Source: Marispirochaeta sp. (GTDB taxonomy: Bacteria > Spirochaetota > Spirochaetia > JC444 > Marispirochaetaceae). From it: a stretch of DNA of 64,000 nucleotides. Position numbers and translations under genes: made by a program. Numbering within the stretch: the stretch's first letter is position 1; every line of letters starts with the position of its first letter. Under the pieces are notes generated by a model that saw only the letters and a list, made by a program, of their open reading frames with translations, searched no databases and was not told the DNA's origin. This document shows, in pieces, positions 1 to 9,322 of the stretch. The DNA is taken from contig NZ_OY764209.1 of assembly GCF_963668165.1 (NCBI RefSeq), positions 930,001 to 994,000 on the forward strand. Reading direction: 5' to 3'.

Positions 1-350
1 CCAGTGCGATAATCGTAGAGGTCGAAGGGGTCCACCCGCCGCGGCCATTGACCCATGACCTGATAACGGAACTTTTCCAACGTCACGGCATGATTTTGCT
101 GCATTGTGAAATTCGAGACCGGATAGACGACATCTATACCGCCTTTATCCATTACCGCCGGCGTTTTCGGAACTTCAGTATGGAGGTGCGCCCCAGCGAC
201 GCCATAGCGCTTGCCCTGCGGATGAAAGCACCTATCCGCATTAATCCCCTGCTCCTGGCCGAGGCGGAACACTCCCTGGATGTATTCCGCCATTTGCATG
301 GTGATGACATCCTGCTTCTGGAACCTGACTACACGGACCATGCGGTTTAA
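1..350 (+). CDS. Bifunctional nuclease (BFN/DUF151) family protein, 5' partial
   Basis: The reading frame is already open at base 3 and runs to a TAA at 348-350, so the gene begins before the window. The visible 115 residues carry the hallmark PRPLTHDL stretch near the left edge and the RPSDAIALALR motif in the middle, both typical of the BFN/DUF151 family. Members are reported to have DNase/RNase activity in plants and bacteria, but the role in bacteria is poorly known. A TTG at 48 would begin inside the conserved motif and is unlikely to be the true start. The gene ends 40 nt before pyrG and may be its operon partner. Confidence 0.85.
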   Translation, partial: SAIIVEVEGVHPPRPLTHDLITELFQRHGMILLHCEIRDRIDDIYTAFIHYRRRFRNFSMEVRPSDAIALALRMKAPIRINPLLLAEAEHSLDVFRHLHGDDILLLEPDYTDHAV

Positions 351-390
351 GGTTGACCACCTCCCCCCGATTCCGGGATAATCGGAGTAC

Positions 391-2001
391 ATGAAGAAAT
401 ACATATTCGTTACCGGCGGGGTCTGTTCAAGCCTCGGCAAAGGTATAGCCGCGTCCTCCCTGGGAAGCCTCCTGGAGTGCCGCGGACTGCGCATTCGAAT
501 GATCAAGATAGATCCCTACATCAATGTCGATGCAGGGACCATGAGCCCCTACCAGCACGGCGAGGTCTACGTTACCGACGACGGTGCCGAAACCGACCTT
601 GACCTGGGTAACTATGCCCGCTTTACCAACTCCCCTTTGAGCAGGGAGCACTCCATAACGACCGGCCAGGTCTATCAGTCGGTTATTACCAAGGAGCGGG
701 AAGGCCGCTATCTCGGCCGCACCGTTCAGGTTATTCCCCACATTACCGACGAGATCAAACAGCGCATCTTCCGCATCGGAGAAGCCCAGGACGCGGACAT
801 TACCCTGATCGAGGTAGGCGGGACCGTCGGCGACATTGAGAGTATTCCCTTTCTTGAAGCCGCCCGGCAGTTCAGCCATGACGTGGGTAAGAAGAACGTT
901 ATTTTTATCCATCTTACCCTGGTACCGGAGGTAACCGGGGGCGAAATGAAGACCAAGCCCACACAGCATTCGGTCAAGCAGCTTCTTGAGATCGGGATTG
1001 TTCCGGACATCCTGCTCTGCCGCTCCACCAAACCTCTGGAAGAGAGCATGCGTTCAAAAATCGCCCTCTTTACCAACGTAGACGACGAGGCGGTAATATC
1101 CGCCCATGACGCAGGTTCCACCATCTACGAGGTCCCCCTGAACTATCACGCCGAAGGGCTCGACGACATTGCCGTGGCAAAGCTCGGCATAGATACTGCG
1201 CCGATTGACCTTTCGGAATGGGAGAAAGTGGTTGCTACCATAACCGAAGCCCAGCATACCGTAAAAATCGCCCTGGTGGGCAAATATATAGATCTTCACG
1301 ATACCTACAAGTCGGTCCATGAGGCCCTCTACCACGGAGGCATCGCCAACAACGTCAAAGTGGAGATCATCAAGATCGACGCGGAACAACTGGAAAAACA
1401 TGAGAGTGTCGACTCCCTGATGGAAGGAATCAACGGCATTCTGATCCCCGGAGGTTTTGGTCAGAGGGGAATAACCGGCATGGTCAAGGCCGCCCAGTAC
1501 GCCCGTAAGAATGCCCTGCCCTGCTTCGGAATCTGCCTGGGACTGCAGGTAATGGTCATCGAATATGCGCGTAATGTGCTGGAGATCGAGGACGCAGATT
1601 CATCGGAGTTCTCTCCCGACGGCAAGAACTCCGTGGTCAGTCTCCTGGAGGAACAGGTGGATGTGACCCATTACGGCGGGACCATGCGCCTGGGACGCAG
1701 CGAAACCCATTTGAAACCCGGCACCATGATCCGGGAGCTCTACGGAGAAGAGACAATATTCGAACGGCACCGCCATCGCTACGAGGTGTCCAACCGCTTC
1801 CGCCCTCTACTGGAGGAACGCGGACTGATTATATGCGGGGTCACCCCCGACGAGGCCCTGGTGGAATCCATCCAGTGGCCCGATCATCCCTGGGGTATCG
1901 GGGTCCAGTTTCATCCGGAATTTCAGTCAAAGCCCATCAAGGCCCATCCCCTCTTTACCAGCTTTATCGCCGCCGCCGAAGAGGTTCGGAGCAAACAGTG
2001 A
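391..2001 (+). CDS. pyrG: CTP synthase (glutamine hydrolysing)
   Basis: Converts UTP, ATP and glutamine to CTP, the last step of pyrimidine nucleotide synthesis, in the cytoplasm. The 536 residues match the usual family length. The N-terminal synthetase domain opens with GGVCSSLGKG (residues 9-18, P-loop). The C-terminal class I glutaminase domain has the nucleophile in CFGICLGLQ (Cys382) and a GVQFHPEF histidine/glutamate segment. ATG start with GGAG just upstream. The stop overlaps the GTG start of lptC, so the two are translationally coupled. Confidence 0.98.
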   Translation: MKKYIFVTGGVCSSLGKGIAASSLGSLLECRGLRIRMIKIDPYINVDAGTMSPYQHGEVYVTDDGAETDLDLGNYARFTNSPLSREHSITTGQVYQSVITKEREGRYLGRTVQVIPHITDEIKQRIFRIGEAQDADITLIEVGGTVGDIESIPFLEAARQFSHDVGKKNVIFIHLTLVPEVTGGEMKTKPTQHSVKQLLEIGIVPDILLCRSTKPLEESMRSKIALFTNVDDEAVISAHDAGSTIYEVPLNYHAEGLDDIAVAKLGIDTAPIDLSEWEKVVATITEAQHTVKIALVGKYIDLHDTYKSVHEALYHGGIANNVKVEIIKIDAEQLEKHESVDSLMEGINGILIPGGFGQRGITGMVKAAQYARKNALPCFGICLGLQVMVIEYARNVLEIEDADSSEFSPDGKNSVVSLLEEQVDVTHYGGTMRLGRSETHLKPGTMIRELYGEETIFERHRHRYEVSNRFRPLLEERGLIICGVTPDEALVESIQWPDHPWGIGVQFHPEFQSKPIKAHPLFTSFIAAAEEVRSKQ

Positions 2002-2570
2002 ATCTGCGCCGGCTCCTCTATATCGCGGCCGCTGCGGCAGTCCTGGGAAGCGCCTGCAGCCTGGAATATCAGGAAATGGCTGAATCCCTGGACGACGAGA
2101 CTCCTTCCTTAAGGATGAGTTCCGTTACGGTGGTCACGGTAGAAGAGGGGTGGGAAAAATTCCGGATTAAAGCCGAATCCCTGGAAGATTACGATAACAC
2201 CTTGCAACGTATCATTCAGGGTGCCGATTTCACCGAGTACAACAGTGATGGCGAAGTGAGCGCCCAGGGCCGGGCCGACCGGATTGAGTTCGATACCCGC
2301 AGCGACAACGCTGTGCTGGAGGGCAGTATCAGTTTTACCTCTGTCAGCGACAAGACGACAGTGGCTGCAGATTACCTGGAGTGGAACGACAAAGATCGCC
2401 GTCTTTCCGGGAAACCCGAAGGTGAGGTATTCCTGGAACGTGACAACGGTACCCGGATACAGGGCTTCGGTTTCAGTGCTGATTTTCCCTCCCGTGTATT
2501 TCGCTTCAGCCGGGGCGTTTCCGGCCGTTACGTTTTCGATTCTGAAGAGAGCAGTGAGGAGTCACCGTGA
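1998..2570 (+). CDS. lptC: LPS export periplasmic protein LptC (lipoprotein form)
   Basis: Probable LptC of the LptB2FGC lipopolysaccharide export machine, which passes LPS from the inner-membrane ABC transporter to LptA. The frame is open upstream inside pyrG, but the GTG at 1998 (GTGA overlap with the pyrG stop) gives 190 residues and a compact signal with lipobox LGSAC around residue 18. That makes this start convincing. The body is beta-rich, including an ARADRIEFD-like stretch, as in LptC/OstA folds. The position directly before lptA and lptB supports the call. The lipobox suggests a lipid anchor rather than the single TM helix of the E. coli protein. Confidence 0.85.
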   Translation: MNLRRLLYIAAAAAVLGSACSLEYQEMAESLDDETPSLRMSSVTVVTVEEGWEKFRIKAESLEDYDNTLQRIIQGADFTEYNSDGEVSAQGRADRIEFDTRSDNAVLEGSISFTSVSDKTTVAADYLEWNDKDRRLSGKPEGEVFLERDNGTRIQGFGFSADFPSRVFRFSRGVSGRYVFDSEESSEESP

Positions 2571-3241
2571 AATTTACTCCCGCGACCGGCTGTCTGCTCC
2601 TGCTTATCACCGCTGCACCTGTGGCTGCCAATGAGAGTCTCAGTTTCTCCGCTGATTCAACCATAGCCCGATTTGCTGAAGGACGGGAACAGACAGAGCT
2701 CTCAGGAAATGCTGTAGTCGAAACCGAGGATCTGCTGATAAAAGCTGACCGTATCGAACTTTTCGGCGAGGGTTTCCGCTACCTCAGCTGCAGCGGAGAG
2801 GTTCTGCTGGAAAACAGAAAACAGGACTTTCTGATCCGCTCGTCCGATCTTTTTGTTGACCGGGACCGGGAGATCTCCCGCATTGAAGGCTACGCGGAGA
2901 TGGAGGACGGCGCCAACGGGCTCCTGATCCGGGGCGGCTTTTTCGAGGACCACGGAGATAATGAGGGGGTTACACTTATCCAGATGGGAGTCAGGATCAT
3001 GAAGATCGCCGACGGAGAGGTGATGATCTGCCGCTCCGAGTTCGCCCGGTACTTCAGAGAAGAAAAAGTCCTGGAGTTGTCGGGTCTGCCCAGGGTCGAC
3101 TGGAAAGGGGATGTCTACCAGGCTTCCCGCATCCTGGTTGACCTTGAAACCAATGAGATCCGCCTTGAAGGTCAGGTCACCGGGACCGTCGAAACAAAGG
3201 GAAGTGAAACAGAAGAGGACTCCGGGGAGGCCGAACAGTGA
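2567..3241 (+). CDS. lptA: LPS transport periplasmic protein LptA (OstA-like)
   Basis: Probable periplasmic bridge protein of LPS transport. The 224 residues begin with a signal peptide (MKFTPATGCLLLLITAAPVA, cleavage likely near residue 20). Repeating beta-strand units of OstA/LptA type follow, with phrases such as ELSGNAVVETEDLLIKADRIEL. The GTG start at 2567 overlaps the lptC stop by 4 nt (GTGA). The tail is acidic. The gene order lptC-lptA-lptB-rpoN is widely conserved among Gram-negatives. Presence of lptCAB implies that this organism exports LPS or a related glycolipid, unlike Treponema and Borrelia. Confidence 0.85.
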   Translation: MKFTPATGCLLLLITAAPVAANESLSFSADSTIARFAEGREQTELSGNAVVETEDLLIKADRIELFGEGFRYLSCSGEVLLENRKQDFLIRSSDLFVDRDREISRIEGYAEMEDGANGLLIRGGFFEDHGDNEGVTLIQMGVRIMKIADGEVMICRSEFARYFREEKVLELSGLPRVDWKGDVYQASRILVDLETNEIRLEGQVTGTVETKGSETEEDSGEAEQ

Positions 3242-3963
3242 GTGAACTGATTGTGGAGGGGCTTGCGAAGTCTTTTGGGAAGAAAGTTGCGGTAAAAGAC
3301 GTCAGCTTTGCCATGCAGAACGGGGAAATCGTCGGCCTCCTGGGACCTAATGGCGCAGGCAAGACCACAGTCTTTTATATGATCGTCGGTTTCATCAAAT
3401 CCGGCGGAGGCACGATCCTGCTTGACGAGGAGGAGATAACCCATCTTCCCATGTTCAAACGCGCCCGGCTGGGAATATCCTACCTGCCTCAGGAACCCTC
3501 GATATTCCGGAAGCTGACTGTGGAAGACAACATCCGGGCCATCCTGGAGACCCGCCGGGATATGGACCACCAGGAGCGGAAGAACAAACAGGAGGAGCTC
3601 CTGGAGGAGTTGGGCATAGTCCATGTACGGCGTCAGAAAGGATACACCCTTTCAGGGGGAGAGCGGCGGCGGACTGAGATTGCCCGGTCCCTGGCTGCGG
3701 CGCCCCGTTTTCTGCTGCTGGATGAACCCTTCGCGGGGATTGATCCTATCGCCGTGCATGAAATCAAGCGCATCGTCCGTTCCCTGGCATCCAAGGGAAT
3801 CGGAATCCTTATAACCGACCACAATGTCCGGGACACATTGGAGATCACCGACCGCTCCTATATAATCAATATGGGGGAAATCCTGGTAAGCGGCGGCCGA
3901 ATGGACATTCTGGAGAGCGAGACCGCCAGAGAGATCTACCTGGGGGCGGAATTCCGTATGTAA
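3238..3963 (+). CDS. lptB: LPS export ABC transporter ATPase LptB
   Basis: Cytoplasmic ATPase that drives LPS extraction from the inner membrane. It has 241 residues with Walker A GPNGAGKT (36-43), Q-loop in YLPQEPS, ABC signature LSGGERRR and Walker B LLLDEPFAGIDP, followed by the switch His in ITDHNVRDTL. The FAGIDP and DHNVRDTL forms are characteristic of LptB. The GTG start overlaps the lptA stop by 4 nt, the third successive GTGA coupling in this operon. The membrane subunits LptF/G are not in this window. Confidence 0.97.
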   Translation: MSELIVEGLAKSFGKKVAVKDVSFAMQNGEIVGLLGPNGAGKTTVFYMIVGFIKSGGGTILLDEEEITHLPMFKRARLGISYLPQEPSIFRKLTVEDNIRAILETRRDMDHQERKNKQEELLEELGIVHVRRQKGYTLSGGERRRTEIARSLAAAPRFLLLDEPFAGIDPIAVHEIKRIVRSLASKGIGILITDHNVRDTLEITDRSYIINMGEILVSGGRMDILESETAREIYLGAEFRM

Positions 3964-3990
3964 GCCGGCGGGATTACTAAAAAGCTTCAA

Positions 3991-4019
3991 TTGACAAATT
4001 GTAAATGCAACTCTAGAAT
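3991..4019 (+). promoter_or_regulatory. Sigma-70-type promoter before rpoN
   Basis: A consensus TTGACA at 3991-3996 is followed after 17 nt by TAGAAT at 4014-4019, in the 83-nt gap between lptB and rpoN. This predicts independent transcription of the rpoN-hpf-hprK-ptsH block in addition to read-through from lptCAB. Confidence 0.8.
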
Positions 4020-4046
4020 TCAGAGAAGTCCCCCCGGAGGGTAGTA

Positions 4047-5417
4047 GTGCAGTATCAAAGACCTGTCATTGTTCAGCAGCAGAAACTTAAAATGAGTCCT
4101 CAGCTTTACCAGTCCATCCAGATGATGGCACTACCCATCCAGGAACTGCGTCAGAAAATACGGGAAGAACTTGAACGAAACCCCGCCCTGGAAATCGTTT
4201 CGGAAAAGCAGGCCCTTTCAATTGATGAGAACAGATCAAACGGCGAGGATTATGACGCCTTCGAGAACTCTTCTGACCCTGGATACAACCAGACCCGGGA
4301 TAGGGAGGCGGGAGACCGAAAACAGAAATTCCTGGAAGGTGCTCTCTCAAGGAGCGAATCCCTTCACGATCATCTGCTCTGGCAGTGGCAGCTGCAGCCC
4401 ATAGACCGGGAACTCTTCGAGATAGGGGAGATACTGATCCAGAACCTGGATCACAACGGGTTTCATATTGAAGATCCCGAGACTTTTCTCAGTCCCCGAC
4501 AACAGGAACGCTTCGAAGAGGCGGCACAGCTGGTCCGTCAGCTGGAACCCGCCGGGACCTGTACCGCCAACTTCAAGGAAAGCCTTATTGTTCAGGCACG
4601 ACTCTCGCCTGCGGCTCCGGATCACATCGAGGAGATCATAGAAAAGCAACTGGAACTTCTGGAACGGGGCCGCTACCAGGATGTGGCAAAAAAGATGCAT
4701 ATCGATCTGGAAGATGTGGATGAGATCCTTGAATTCCTGCGGACTCTGAATCCTTTTCCCGGGCGGCTCTACTCCTCCGGCGATGTCCGTTTCGTTATTC
4801 CCGATGTAATGGTGGTGATGATCGACGGTGAGTATCAGCCGATACTGAACGATGAGGAGGTCCCGGTACTGGGGGTAAACGAGTTTTACACCCAGCTCCT
4901 CCGGGAAAACATGGCGCGGGATCAGAAAGAGGTGCGCAGTTTCGTTCGGGACCATGTCAAAGACGCCCAATGGTTCATCCGCTCCATTACCCAGAGAAAT
5001 CAGACCCTGCTGCGCATTTCCAGGGCCGTTGTCGAGTTTCAGCGGGACTTCTTCCGGCGGGGACCAAAGTACCTGAAACCCCTGACTTTGAAGGATATTG
5101 CCCAGGCCGTAGATGTTCATGAAACAACAGTTTCCCGAATCGCAAATTCTAAGTATATTCAAACTGAATGGGGTATATTCGAATTGAAGTACTTTTTCAC
5201 GAATTCCATATCCGGCGCCGGTTCAACGGGGTCGCAATTTTCAAAAGAGGGGGTAAAACACCGAATACTGGAGATTATCGAAGAGCAGAGCGGTAACAAA
5301 CGGCTCTCGGACCAGAAAATCGCTGATATCCTCGCAGAGCGGGGAATCAAGATCGCCAGGAGGACGGTTGCCAAGTACCGGCAGGAACTTGATATCCTCT
5401 CTTCCTACGATCGATAA
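4047..5417 (+). CDS. rpoN: RNA polymerase sigma-54 factor
   Basis: Alternative sigma factor that recognises -24/-12 promoters and needs an AAA+ activator. The 456 residues show region I (glutamine-rich, LKMSPQLYQSIQMMALPIQEL), an acidic linker, the core-binding region and a C-terminal HTH (LKDIAQAVDVHETTVSRI). The RpoN box ARRTVAKYRQEL lies near the end. The GTG start at 4047 is supported by GGAGG at 4036-4040. The partner activator of NtrX type is encoded 4 kb downstream. Confidence 0.97.
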   Translation: MQYQRPVIVQQQKLKMSPQLYQSIQMMALPIQELRQKIREELERNPALEIVSEKQALSIDENRSNGEDYDAFENSSDPGYNQTRDREAGDRKQKFLEGALSRSESLHDHLLWQWQLQPIDRELFEIGEILIQNLDHNGFHIEDPETFLSPRQQERFEEAAQLVRQLEPAGTCTANFKESLIVQARLSPAAPDHIEEIIEKQLELLERGRYQDVAKKMHIDLEDVDEILEFLRTLNPFPGRLYSSGDVRFVIPDVMVVMIDGEYQPILNDEEVPVLGVNEFYTQLLRENMARDQKEVRSFVRDHVKDAQWFIRSITQRNQTLLRISRAVVEFQRDFFRRGPKYLKPLTLKDIAQAVDVHETTVSRIANSKYIQTEWGIFELKYFFTNSISGAGSTGSQFSKEGVKHRILEIIEEQSGNKRLSDQKIADILAERGIKIARRTVAKYRQELDILSSYDR

Positions 5418-5438
5418 AAATATTTTGAGGGGGACTTC

Positions 5439-5732
5439 ATGCACTTTGAACTCAAAGGCGTCCACTATCATGTAAGCGAAAACACAACTGATTACATCGA
5501 AAAGAAGATGCATCGCCTGGATTCGGTAAAGGAAAATCTGGAGACGCTCCATTTTACCATCACCAAAGAGAAGAATATGTTCAAAGTAGAGGCAAATTTT
5601 CACTTCAACTGGGGTGCGCCCTCCCATATCCGGGTAGACGGACATGACCTCTGGCCTGCGATCGATGTGCTGTTCGACAAACTCATCGTCAAGGTAAAAA
5701 AAGAGAAGGAGAAAATTAACTCGCACCACTAG
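5439..5732 (+). CDS. hpf: Ribosome hibernation promoting factor, short form
   Basis: At 97 residues this is the short HPF/RaiA form, which binds the 30S decoding region and parks ribosomes as inactive particles in stationary phase. The N-terminal beta-alpha fold includes YIEKKMHRLDSVKENLE and the basic C-terminal tail KVKKEKEKI. It lacks the C-terminal dimerisation domain of long HPF. ATG start with GAGGGGG upstream. It lies 21 nt after rpoN, the usual place for this gene. Confidence 0.93.
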   Translation: MHFELKGVHYHVSENTTDYIEKKMHRLDSVKENLETLHFTITKEKNMFKVEANFHFNWGAPSHIRVDGHDLWPAIDVLFDKLIVKVKKEKEKINSHH

Positions 5733-6740
5733 GTGCCTGGTAATATATCCACACGAATGGACAAGTTTACTGTACTGGATCTGCTTGATCTGGAATTAAA
5801 GGAACAAAACGACCTCCGTCTCAGCTGTATTGGCGGAAGACCGGGCCTGGAACGGCAGATTGCCGTCCCCGACATCAACCGGCCGGGTCTGGCACTGAGC
5901 GGATTTTTCGATAACTTCGGCGGACAGCGGGTCCAGCTCTTCGGGCGGGGGGAATACGCATACCTGCAGAAACTGGAAAGCGAAAACAACTACGAGACAA
6001 TTCGGGAGTTCTTTACCTACGAGATTCCCTGTTGTATCTTTTCTCATTCCCTCCAGCCCAACCAGCGCTTCATGGAGCTTGCGGAAGAGGCCGGCTGTCC
6101 CGTATTACAGACCGACCTGTACTCTTCCGAGTTCGCTACCCGGCTTAACAGGGCCCTGGGAAACATCTTTGCCCCCACCAGGATTGTTCACGGGGTACTC
6201 GTAGAGGTGTTCGGAATCGGGGTCCTGATTACCGGCAACTCCGGAGTCGGCAAGAGCGAAACTGCCCTGGAGCTGATCGAACGGGGACATCGGCTTATTA
6301 CCGACGATTCGGTAGAGATGAAGTGTGTCAGCGGCAGTATTATCATCGGGTCCGCCGCCAACACGGTAACAGGACATCACATGGAAATCAGGGGCCTGGG
6401 GATAATCAATATCTCCCACCTCTTCGGTGTCGGGGCAATCCGGGACCAGAAGCAGGTCCAGTTGATTGTCGATCTCGAAGAGTGGGACTCGAGCAAGGTC
6501 TATGACCGCCTGGGAACCGGCGACAATATTACCGAGATCCTGGGGGTCGGGATTCCGACGGTCACCCTGCCGGTAAAACCGGGGCGCAATGTACCGATTA
6601 TCATCGAAACCGCCGCCATGAACGAGCGGCTTAAGAAAATGGGCTACTATTCCGCCAGGGAGTTCAACCAGAACATTCTAAAATGGCTGGAAAGTGAAAA
6701 CGCCCGGGCCCTCTATTTTCAGAAAAAAGATATCTTTTAG
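5733..6740 (+). CDS. hprK: HPr(Ser) kinase/phosphorylase
   Basis: Phosphorylates and dephosphorylates HPr on Ser46 in response to ATP, fructose-1,6-bisphosphate and phosphate. The 335 residues have an N-terminal domain and a catalytic C-terminal domain with P-loop GNSGVGKS (168-175), catalytic acidic/His residues around ERGHRLITDDSVEM, and the HprK signature EIRGLGIINI. The frame starts with GTG at 5733, directly after the hpf stop. An ATG at 5757 (MDKFTVLDLL) is an equally likely start. The gene for its substrate follows 9 nt downstream. Confidence 0.96.
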   Translation: MPGNISTRMDKFTVLDLLDLELKEQNDLRLSCIGGRPGLERQIAVPDINRPGLALSGFFDNFGGQRVQLFGRGEYAYLQKLESENNYETIREFFTYEIPCCIFSHSLQPNQRFMELAEEAGCPVLQTDLYSSEFATRLNRALGNIFAPTRIVHGVLVEVFGIGVLITGNSGVGKSETALELIERGHRLITDDSVEMKCVSGSIIIGSAANTVTGHHMEIRGLGIINISHLFGVGAIRDQKQVQLIVDLEEWDSSKVYDRLGTGDNITEILGVGIPTVTLPVKPGRNVPIIIETAAMNERLKKMGYYSAREFNQNILKWLESENARALYFQKKDIF

Positions 6741-6749
6741 GAAGTAGGC

Positions 6750-7016
6750 ATGGTTTCCAAAGAGGTTGTGATCAAAAACCGGGCGGGGATTCACGCACGT
6801 CCGGCGGCGATGATTGTTAAAACTGCTAATGAATTTGACTCTCAGGTTTACCTGGAAAAGGACAGCACCAGGATCAACAGTAAATCTATAATGGGAATTA
6901 TTACCCTGGGGGCCTCCTTTAATACCAGATTGAATGTCGTCGCCGAAGGAGATGACGAAGAGGCAGCGGTAGACGCTATTGTCCATCTGTTTGAAAGTCG
7001 TTTTGAAGAAGAGTAA
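6750..7016 (+). CDS. ptsH: Phosphocarrier protein HPr
   Basis: 88-residue HPr with both regulatory sites: His15 in NRAGIHARPAA (the PEP/EI phosphorylation site) and Ser46 in INSKSIMGI (the HprK site). No enzyme I or sugar-specific EII gene lies in this window. HPr may therefore work mainly as a regulator, for example of the neighbouring sigma-54/NtrYX genes (inference). ATG start at 6750, with GGAAG upstream. Its 3' end overlaps the next gene if that gene starts at 7003. Confidence 0.97.
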   Translation: MVSKEVVIKNRAGIHARPAAMIVKTANEFDSQVYLEKDSTRINSKSIMGIITLGASFNTRLNVVAEGDDEEAAVDAIVHLFESRFEEE

Positions 7017-7563
7017 GCAATTCATAGTGCCTTTCCTCCTTATTACAGCAGGATTTTTTCTGTATCCCCAGGAAATACACGTGGATTCGGTAAACAGACA
7101 TGGAGAGATAATCCTGTTGAACTGCCGGATACTCCTTTCCGATTCCGAGCAGCTCCTGTCTGCCCTGGATGCGGGCAACAGGGTCAGAATCGGCATTCGG
7201 CTGCGGGAGGACTCCTCGACTATCTCTTTTTTCAATCCCCGGGCCAGACAATTCGAATATCAGCGGGAAGTGAGATGGGACCCGGTAGAAAGGCTCTATG
7301 TCATCGAGGAACAGGACGGGGAACGACGATTTTATTCTCATAAGGATGCCCTCCTCGACACGGTTGCATTCTTCGAGGAGCTGCCTGTTACCATAGACAG
7401 CGGGGAACACAGCTTCCGGCTGCGGGGGGAGATCCAATGGAAAATGCTGATACCGCCCCTTAATATCCTCAGTCCTTTTCTGCAGAAACTGCATACAACA
7501 ACTCCCTGGAAGCAGATCGAGATATCCCGACCCAAAAGCGAGTCTGGAGATAAGGGAACATGA
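7003..7563 (+). CDS. DUF4390-type exported protein, NtrY neighbour
   Basis: Probable exported protein of about 186 residues. After a basic start (MKKSKQF) comes a hydrophobic signal (FIVPFLLITAGFFL), followed by a beta-rich domain with alternating hydrophobic residues. It resembles the DUF4390 family, which commonly sits just before an NtrY-like kinase. The start is uncertain: the frame is open from 6979, with TTG codons at 6979, 6991 and 7003. The last gives the cleanest signal peptide and a 14-nt overlap with ptsH. The stop overlaps the next ATG (ATGA). It might sense envelope or nitrogen signals with the kinase, but no function is established. Confidence 0.7.
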   Translation: MKKSKQFIVPFLLITAGFFLYPQEIHVDSVNRHGEIILLNCRILLSDSEQLLSALDAGNRVRIGIRLREDSSTISFFNPRARQFEYQREVRWDPVERLYVIEEQDGERRFYSHKDALLDTVAFFEELPVTIDSGEHSFRLRGEIQWKMLIPPLNILSPFLQKLHTTTPWKQIEISRPKSESGDKGT

Positions 7564-9320
7564 GCAGAAGAAAGCACCAGCCCCTGGGGCCGATCAGCAA
7601 TATACTCACCGTGACACTTCTTTACATCATTCTGATTATCCTGGTCCTGGTTCTCGCCCGACAGATTCTTACCGACATCTCCGCCGGAGAGCAGCTGAGA
7701 AATATCTACATTGTGCCTCTGGGAATCGTACTCCCGGTCTTTCTGTTCGGGTCGGTAGGGCTGCAACTGATCAAACTGATAAAAGACCGCAGGGAGAACA
7801 GGCCGGGCACACGGTTCAAGACAAAACTGATGATCTTCTTTTTCTCCATCAGTCTCCTGGCCTCGCTTCCACAGGCGGTGCTCTCCCTGGCCTTCATAGA
7901 TACGGCACTGCACTCCTGGTACTCCGCTGAGCTGGGAGAGGCCCTGGATGGCGGGGTCGATATAGCCCTGGCATACAACAGCGAGCGGGTGGAAAACCTG
8001 GTCAATCTCTCCGAAAGTACCCTCTTCTACCGCCTGCTGGATACAACGGACTACAACGGTCTCTGGGAGACCCTGCGGGAGACAAACAGCGCCGTTGACA
8101 GCCTGCAGGTATTTCAGGAAAACAGCTCAGTAAGTTTTTCGGGAGACCCTGTGCTGATCCTCGATGAACCGCCTGAAACCATTGCAGAAAACGGTATCGT
8201 CCCCAAGGAGTACCTCGGTCCTGTTACGGTGCAGCGGGTAGCCAGGAATTACCGGCTTGGAAACGGAGGGATAGTGACCATTGTTTTCAGCAGCCGATTC
8301 CCGGATGATTTCGGGAGCTCAGCGGAAAAACTGACCCAGAGCCGGCAGACCTACCGGCAGATACAGGAATACAAAAACATATTCAGGCTGGTCCTGCTCA
8401 TTTTTTTCTCCTATTTTTCTTTGCCTGTCTTTCTTTTAGCCATTCTGGTCAGTTTTCTGCTTAGCGACGAGTTGATCCGTCCTATAGTTTCCCTGGAAGA
8501 GGCAACCCGCAGGGCTGCGGAGGGGGACTTTTCCTATCGCATACTTGGTCGCTCCCGGGACGAGCTCTCCATTCTGACGGCCTCCTTTAACCGTATGATG
8601 TCGGAACTGGAAAACAGCCGCCGTACAACCCTGCAAACCGAGAAGGTAACCGCCTGGCAGGAGATTGCTCAGCGCCTGGCCCACGAAATCCGGAATCCCC
8701 TGACACCGATAAAACTTTCCGCCCAGCGAATACTGCGGCGCTACGAAAAGGACCCCGACCATATCGGCGACATTCTGGAGGGCGCAGTGAGCTCCATAAT
8801 CCGGGAGGTTGAAAACCTTGACCTGCTGCTGCAGGAGTTTCGCGACTTTGCCCGGCTGCCACGTTCTTCCAGATATCCGATACGGCTGGCTGATCTTCTT
8901 GAAGATATCAGCTCTCAGTACCGCTCGGGATACCCAGGTATAGCCTTCGATTTCTCCGGGGCAGACAGGGATATTGAGCTGCCCCTGGACCGGGAACAGA
9001 TCAGCAGGGTTTTTACCAATCTTTTTAAGAATGCCGTAGAGGCCATGGGAAGCGAAGGAACCATAATTGCCCGTACCGACCTTGTCCGAAAAGGAAATAC
9101 CCGCTATTGTAGAGTGCAGGTTGAAGATTCCGGCTGCGGCATAGCGGCGGAGAACCAGGGAGAAGTTTTTAATCCCTATTTCACCACCAAATCCCACGGT
9201 ACAGGTCTTGGCCTCCCCATTGTTGAACGTATTGTATTCGACCATCACGGCCAGATCTGGTTTGAATCCGCCGTCGGAGTTGGCACGACTTTTTTTATCG
9301 ATCTACCCCTGGAGCTTTGA
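7560..9320 (+). CDS. NtrY-like membrane sensor histidine kinase
   Basis: 586-residue membrane kinase. Two TM segments (about residues 15-37 and 44-67) are followed by a third (LMIFFFSISLLASLPQAVLSL), an extracytoplasmic region, a further TM near 275-305 and a HAMP linker (LSDELIRPIVSLEEATRRAAEG). Next is a HisKA domain with His375 in LAHEIRNPLTPIKLSAQRI, then the ATPase domain with N box LFKNAVEAM and the glycine boxes DSGCGI and GTGLGLPI. Architecture and position before an NtrC-type regulator match NtrY. It lacks an obvious PAS domain. ATG start overlaps the previous stop by 4 nt. Confidence 0.92.
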   Translation: MSRRKHQPLGPISNILTVTLLYIILIILVLVLARQILTDISAGEQLRNIYIVPLGIVLPVFLFGSVGLQLIKLIKDRRENRPGTRFKTKLMIFFFSISLLASLPQAVLSLAFIDTALHSWYSAELGEALDGGVDIALAYNSERVENLVNLSESTLFYRLLDTTDYNGLWETLRETNSAVDSLQVFQENSSVSFSGDPVLILDEPPETIAENGIVPKEYLGPVTVQRVARNYRLGNGGIVTIVFSSRFPDDFGSSAEKLTQSRQTYRQIQEYKNIFRLVLLIFFSYFSLPVFLLAILVSFLLSDELIRPIVSLEEATRRAAEGDFSYRILGRSRDELSILTASFNRMMSELENSRRTTLQTEKVTAWQEIAQRLAHEIRNPLTPIKLSAQRILRRYEKDPDHIGDILEGAVSSIIREVENLDLLLQEFRDFARLPRSSRYPIRLADLLEDISSQYRSGYPGIAFDFSGADRDIELPLDREQISRVFTNLFKNAVEAMGSEGTIIARTDLVRKGNTRYCRVQVEDSGCGIAAENQGEVFNPYFTTKSHGTGLGLPIVERIVFDHHGQIWFESAVGVGTTFFIDLPLEL

Positions 9321-9322
9321 GC